From Kingella denitrificans ATCC 33394 (GTDB lineage Bacteria; Pseudomonadota; Gammaproteobacteria; Burkholderiales; Neisseriaceae): a stretch of 7,848 nt of DNA. The notes beneath the pieces were generated by a model. That model was not told the origin of the DNA. It saw nothing but the letters and a program-made list of their open reading frames with translations, and searched no databases. The DNA is taken from the NCBI RefSeq assembly GCF_000190695.1, contig NZ_GL870929.1, positions 1,403,499 to 1,411,346 on the forward strand. Reading direction: 5' to 3'. The position numbers and the translations under genes are program-made. This document shows, piece by piece, positions 5,600-7,848 of the stretch (the stretch's first letter is position 1; each line of letters starts with the position of its first letter).

Positions 5600-5631
5600 A
5601 AAAACAGCCACCTTGAAAGATGGCTGTTTTA
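5600..5631 (-). terminator. Rho-independent terminator of rpsB-tsf
   Basis: AAAACAGCCA (5601-5610) pairs with TGGCTGTTTT (5621-5630). On the minus strand the stem continues through a G-U and further pairs to a tiny loop, and the transcript ends in TTTTTGTT. It begins 13 bases past the tsf stop. On the plus strand it still forms a 10-bp stem ending in TTTT, so it can also stop uvrC transcripts. Confidence 0.85.
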
Positions 5632-5643
5632 AACATAGGAAAA

Positions 5644-6504
5644 TTACACTTTAGCGGCGGCAGCCACTTCGGCAGCGTAATCCACCACTTTTTTCTCAAT
5701 GCCGTCGCCCACTTTATAGCGGACAAAGCTCAAGATTTCAGTGCCGTTTTCTTTAGCAAATTGTGCCACGGTTTGGTCTGGGTTCATCACGAATGACTGA
5801 CCGTTCAAAGACACTTCTGCCAAGAATTTTTTAATGCGGCCTTCTACCATTTTGGCAGCAATTTCAGCAGGTTTTCCGGAAGCAACCGCTTGTTCGGTGT
5901 AAATGTGGCGTTCTTTTTCCACCAACGCTGCATCCACTTGGTCTTCACGGACACACTGCGGTTTTGCCGCAACAATGTGCATGCCGATTTTACGGGCCAC
6001 ATCTTCCGAACCGGTATATTCAACCAATACGCCTTCATTCGCCAAAGCACCGTGAATGTATGCCACCAAGTTGCTGTTACCCGAAGCTTCGATAATTTGG
6101 AAACGGCGTACAGACATGTTTTCGCCCAATTTGGCAATCACCGCTTTGCGCTCTTCTTCAACCAAGGCGTTCAGTTCTTCCACGGTTGCAGGTTTCTTAG
6201 CCACTACGGTTTTCGCTACAGAATTCGCAAATGCCACAAAACCAACGTCTTTTGCCACAAAGTCAGTTTCGCAGTTCACTTCCACCAATGCACCGGTTTT
6301 GCCTTCAATCGCAAACGCCAACACGCCTTCGGCAGCCGTACGGCCTGCCAATTTACCAGCTTTCGCACCTGATTTAATGCGCAAGATTTCTTCAGCTTTT
6401 TCAAAATTACCTTCAGCTTCCACCAAAGCTTTTTTGCATTCCATCATGCCCAAGCCTGTTGCCGCACGCAAATCGGCAACCATTTTTGCAGTAATTTCTG
6501 CCAT
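5644..6504 (-). CDS. tsf: Translation elongation factor Ts (EF-Ts)
   Basis: EF-Ts is the cytoplasmic nucleotide-exchange factor that ejects GDP from EF-Tu so that it can rebind GTP. The 286-residue protein matches the bacterial family length. It has an N-terminal UBA-like helical domain with the LRAATGLGMMECKKAL signature (12-27), then the EF-Tu-contacting TDFVAK (80-85), whose Asp81-Phe82 insert near the Mg/nucleotide site. The C-terminal dimerisation-type domain is complete. An upstream in-frame ATG at 6525 would add seven residues but would contain the ribosome-binding site. The ATG at 6504 has GGAG (6514-6511) at a normal distance and gives the conserved MAEITAKMV start. It is transcribed after rpsB in the classical order, with a probable attenuator in the 75-base gap and a strong terminator downstream. 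Base use is more A/T-rich than in uvrC, consistent with a highly expressed gene. Confidence 0.97.
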   Translation of the reverse strand: MAEITAKMVADLRAATGLGMMECKKALVEAEGNFEKAEEILRIKSGAKAGKLAGRTAAEGVLAFAIEGKTGALVEVNCETDFVAKDVGFVAFANSVAKTVVAKKPATVEELNALVEEERKAVIAKLGENMSVRRFQIIEASGNSNLVAYIHGALANEGVLVEYTGSEDVARKIGMHIVAAKPQCVREDQVDAALVEKERHIYTEQAVASGKPAEIAAKMVEGRIKKFLAEVSLNGQSFVMNPDQTVAQFAKENGTEILSFVRYKVGDGIEKKVVDYAAEVAAAAKV

Positions 6505-6538
6505 AGTGTTCTCCAATAAATTCAATCATTTAAAACAA

Positions 6539-6562
6539 GCTGCCGGAAATATTTCGGGCAGC
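6539..6562 (-). terminator. Probable attenuator hairpin between rpsB and tsf
   Basis: Read on the minus strand, GCTGCC pairs with GGCAGC around an inner GAAATATTTC, with one G/C-type mismatch, and TTGTTTTAAA follows. This resembles an intrinsic terminator of moderate strength inside the rpsB-tsf transcript, where partial termination would set the S2:EF-Ts ratio. A degenerate DUS (6556-6567, 10 of 12) forms one arm. Confidence 0.55.
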
Positions 6563-6567
6563 CTGCA
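6556..6567 (+). repeat. Degenerate DUS in the rpsB-tsf gap
   Basis: GGGCAGCCTGCA matches the local DUS at 10 of 12 with an intact GCAGCCTGCA core. It is the only DUS-like element in the rpsB-tsf-comEA half of the window with a full core. Confidence 0.5.
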
Positions 6568-6579
6568 CATTTCAAACTA

Positions 6580-7302
6580 TTATTCAGCCGCTTTTGCCGC
6601 TGCCACAGTTTCCGCTACTGCTTGGTTTTTGCCTTCCAAAACAGCATCGGCAATACCGCGGCAGTACAAACGAATTGCTTTTGCAGAGTCGTCATTGCCA
6701 GGAATAATGTGTTTTACCAAATCAGGGCTATTGTTAGAGTCAACAACGGCAATTACCGGAATACCCAATTTTGCAGCTTCTACCAAAGTACCATGTTGGT
6801 AGCCTGTGTCAATCACAAAAATCGCATCAGGCAAACCTTTCATGTCTTTGATACCGCCCAAAGAACGCTCCAGTTTTTCCACTTCGCGAGTCATATCCAA
6901 CAATTCTTTTTTGTTGTAGCCGCTGGTTTCTGCATTAGCCAAAACAGCTGCTTTCTCTTCCAAGCGTTTAATAGACTGCTTAACTGTTTTATAGTTTGTC
7001 AGCATGCCGCCCAACCAGCGATGGTCAACATAAGGCATGCCTGCACGTTGCGCCTCTTCTTTAATGATATCGCGTGCTTGACGTTTGGTACCAACAAACA
7101 AAACAGTACCTTTGTTCGCCACCAAACGGCGAACAACTTCTTGCGCCTCTTGGAACAATGGAACAGTTTTTTCCAAGTTAATAATGTGAATTTTATTACG
7201 CACACCAAAAATGTATTGAGCCATTTTTGGGTTCCAGTAACGAGTTTGGTGACCGAAATGCACGCCGGCTTCGATCATTTGGCGCATAGTAATTTGAGAC
7301 AT
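6580..7302 (-). CDS. rpsB: 30S ribosomal protein S2
   Basis: S2 is a late-assembling protein of the small ribosomal subunit that sits between head and body and helps bind S1. The 240-residue protein is full length and carries the usual landmarks: MRQMIEAGVHFGHQTRYWNPKM near the N-terminus (split here as MRQMIEAG and HFGHQTRYWNP), IFGVRNKIHIINLEKT, VGTKRQA, VDHRWLGGMLTN and the C-terminal IPVIAVVDSNNSP. The longer in-frame start at 7329 is rejected. The ATG at 7302 has AAAGGA (7314-7309) six bases upstream and starts with the conserved MSQITMRQ. It is the first gene of rpsB-tsf. In many bacteria S2 represses its own mRNA through the leader, and a possible leader fold is listed separately. Confidence 0.97.
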   Translation of the reverse strand: MSQITMRQMIEAGVHFGHQTRYWNPKMAQYIFGVRNKIHIINLEKTVPLFQEAQEVVRRLVANKGTVLFVGTKRQARDIIKEEAQRAGMPYVDHRWLGGMLTNYKTVKQSIKRLEEKAAVLANAETSGYNKKELLDMTREVEKLERSLGGIKDMKGLPDAIFVIDTGYQHGTLVEAAKLGIPVIAVVDSNNSPDLVKHIIPGNDDSAKAIRLYCRGIADAVLEGKNQAVAETVAAAKAAE

Positions 7303-7308
7303 ATTTTT

Positions 7309-7390
7309 TCCTTTAAGGGTTAAAAGCATAACATTTTGACCAAAACTTATTAAAAATAAGCACCCTTGAGTAAAATGCGAGCAGTGTAAA
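7309..7390 (-). promoter_or_regulatory. rpsB upstream leader with possible RNA structure
   Basis: The A/T-rich region before rpsB holds a small hairpin (CTTATT/AATAAG, 7346-7360). On the minus strand it also holds AAGGGT (7367-7362), complementary to ACCCTT (7320-7315), which directly abuts the AAAGGA ribosome-binding site. Pairing of the two would enclose the hairpin and place the ribosome-binding site at the base of the stem. This would suit autoregulation by S2, as known in enterobacteria, but the beta lineage leader is not something I can match. I find no convincing -35/-10 pair for rpsB. Confidence 0.3.
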
Positions 7391-7392
7391 TT

Positions 7393-7424
7393 AAAAAAAG
7401 CTTCCTAAACATAGAAAGCTTTTT
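7393..7424 (-). terminator. Rho-independent terminator of comEA
   Basis: On the minus strand AAAAAGCTTTCT (7424-7413) pairs with AGGAAGCTTTTT (7406-7395), 12 pairs with one T-G wobble and a six-base loop, followed by more T (7394-7391 region). It begins 33 bases past the comEA stop and separates it from rpsB downstream. Confidence 0.85.
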
Positions 7425-7456
7425 CATTATAATTAATTTTCAACAAAATAACAAGA

Positions 7457-7768
7457 TTATTTCGTTGCAGGCTGTGGTTTTGCAGGCGCTGCCGGTTTAG
7501 GTGCTGCTGCACCATTTCCCACTGTCGCCTGTGCACGGAATTTGTTAATCGTGGCCTCTTTAATTCCCGGTACTTTAGCCAAATCATCCACAGATTTGAA
7601 CGGGCCATTTTTCTCACGATACTCAACAATCGCACGTGCCTTTGCAGGACCAATGCCGGTTAATTGTTTATCCAACTCATCCACAGTTGCTGTATTAACA
7701 TTCACAGCCGCAAAACTTAATGCTGCGCAACCAATCGAAAACAAAGTAAACAATACTTTTTTCAACAT
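7457..7768 (-). CDS. comEA: Competence protein ComEA/ComE, helix-hairpin-helix DNA-binding
   Basis: A 103-residue secreted DNA-binding protein of the natural transformation machinery. Neisserial ComE, of about this size, binds incoming double-stranded DNA in the periplasm and ratchets it through the outer membrane. Seen here: a signal peptide (KK at 3-4, hydrophobic 5-19, probable cleavage after SFA at 18-20); mature NVNTAT (23-28); two helix-hairpin-helix motifs centred on TGIGPAKA (37-44) and VPGIKEAT (66-73), with GPF in between; and an Ala/Pro/Lys-rich tail (87-103). The start at 7768 has a strong AAAGGAG (7780-7774). It has its own promoter and terminator, so it is a single-gene unit. 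In Neisseria, comE copies lie just behind rRNA operons; whether that holds here cannot be seen because the window ends. Confidence 0.92.
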   Translation of the reverse strand: MLKKVLFTLFSIGCAALSFAAVNVNTATVDELDKQLTGIGPAKARAIVEYREKNGPFKSVDDLAKVPGIKEATINKFRAQATVGNGAAAPKPAAPAKPQPATK

Positions 7769-7807
7769 AAAGACTCCTTTAACAAGTTTAAATTAAAACG
7801 TTTTTGT

Positions 7808-7836
7808 AGTGTACAGTATTACTTAACTATTTTCAA
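7808..7836 (-). promoter_or_regulatory. Sigma-70 promoter for comEA
   Basis: On the minus strand TTGAAA (7836-7831, five of six to consensus) and TACACT (7813-7808, four of six) are spaced by exactly 17 bases. Transcription would start around 7800, leaving a 5' leader of about 30 bases to the comEA ATG. No operator-like repeat is evident. Confidence 0.6.
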
Positions 7837-7848
7837 GCCTTCTACACT

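Noticed and set aside
6622..7323. Open frame of 233 codons antisense to rpsB, and similar frames opposite tsf
   Set aside because: These are shadows of highly biased ribosomal-type genes, with no ribosome-binding site or family resemblance.
7321..7400. A sigma-70 promoter for rpsB (for example TATGCT or TTTACT as -10)
   Set aside because: No candidate -10 has a -35 better than four of six at acceptable spacing in this A/T-rich stretch, so none is reported.
7466..7477. TGCAGGCTGTGG near the end of comEA as a DUS
   Set aside because: Only nine of 12 bases match, and it encodes part of the repetitive Pro/Ala/Gln tail. This is not distinguishable from chance.
7715..7768. ComEA as a lipoprotein through Cys14
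   Set aside because: The residues before the cysteine are SIG, lacking the Leu/Val/Ile normally needed at -3. A standard signal peptidase I site after SFA is a better fit.

Overview
This window looks like chromosomal DNA from the Neisseriaceae, most likely a Kingella-type genome. The main reason is a 12-base motif, AAGCAGCCTGCA. It occurs exactly 11 times in 7.85 kb over both strands, mostly as closely spaced inverted pairs behind genes. That is the behaviour of the Neisseriaceae DNA uptake sequence (DUS), and from memory this spelling belongs to a dialect reported for Kingella. The proteins agree: DsbB, UbiG, UvrC, EF-Ts, S2 and a short ComE-type competence protein all read as betaproteobacterial/neisserial. 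The species is not settled.

Layout, left to right. (1) Bases 1-43 hold the last 13 codons of a plus-strand gene ending KRLPSSCR, which resembles the C-terminus of neisserial type IV pilins. It is followed by a strong terminator (80-117) and a DUS-pair hairpin (139-183). (2) A minus-strand MFS transporter of the aromatic acid:H+ symporter type (209-1528). (3) A divergent intergenic region with an inverted DUS pair, then plus-strand dsbB (1667-2164) and ubiG (2200-2913), closed by another DUS-pair terminator. (4) A tightly packed plus-strand trio: a GTG-started small HAD phosphatase-like gene (2999-3457), an 81-codon membrane protein gene overlapping it by 4 bases (3454-3699), and uvrC four bases further on (3704-5551). 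(5) A convergent uvrC/tsf gap with two hairpins. (6) Minus-strand rpsB (7302-6580) then tsf (6504-5644), with a probable attenuator hairpin between them and a possibly structured leader before rpsB. (7) Minus-strand comEA (7768-7457) with its own terminator and a good sigma-70 promoter at the right edge.

Themes. Quinone and redox: a 4-hydroxybenzoate-type transporter (4-hydroxybenzoate is the ubiquinone ring precursor), DsbB (which passes electrons to ubiquinone) and UbiG (which makes ubiquinone) lie side by side. Natural transformation: a pilin end, ComEA and many DUS fall in one window. DNA repair: uvrC ends a coupled operon with two little-characterised genes. The rpsB-tsf-comEA part is visibly richer in A/T than the rest and has no exact DUS. 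I see no CRISPR array, insertion sequence, phage gene, rRNA or tRNA. I also see no convincing new multi-gene system; the least explained unit is the HAD/membrane protein/uvrC trio.
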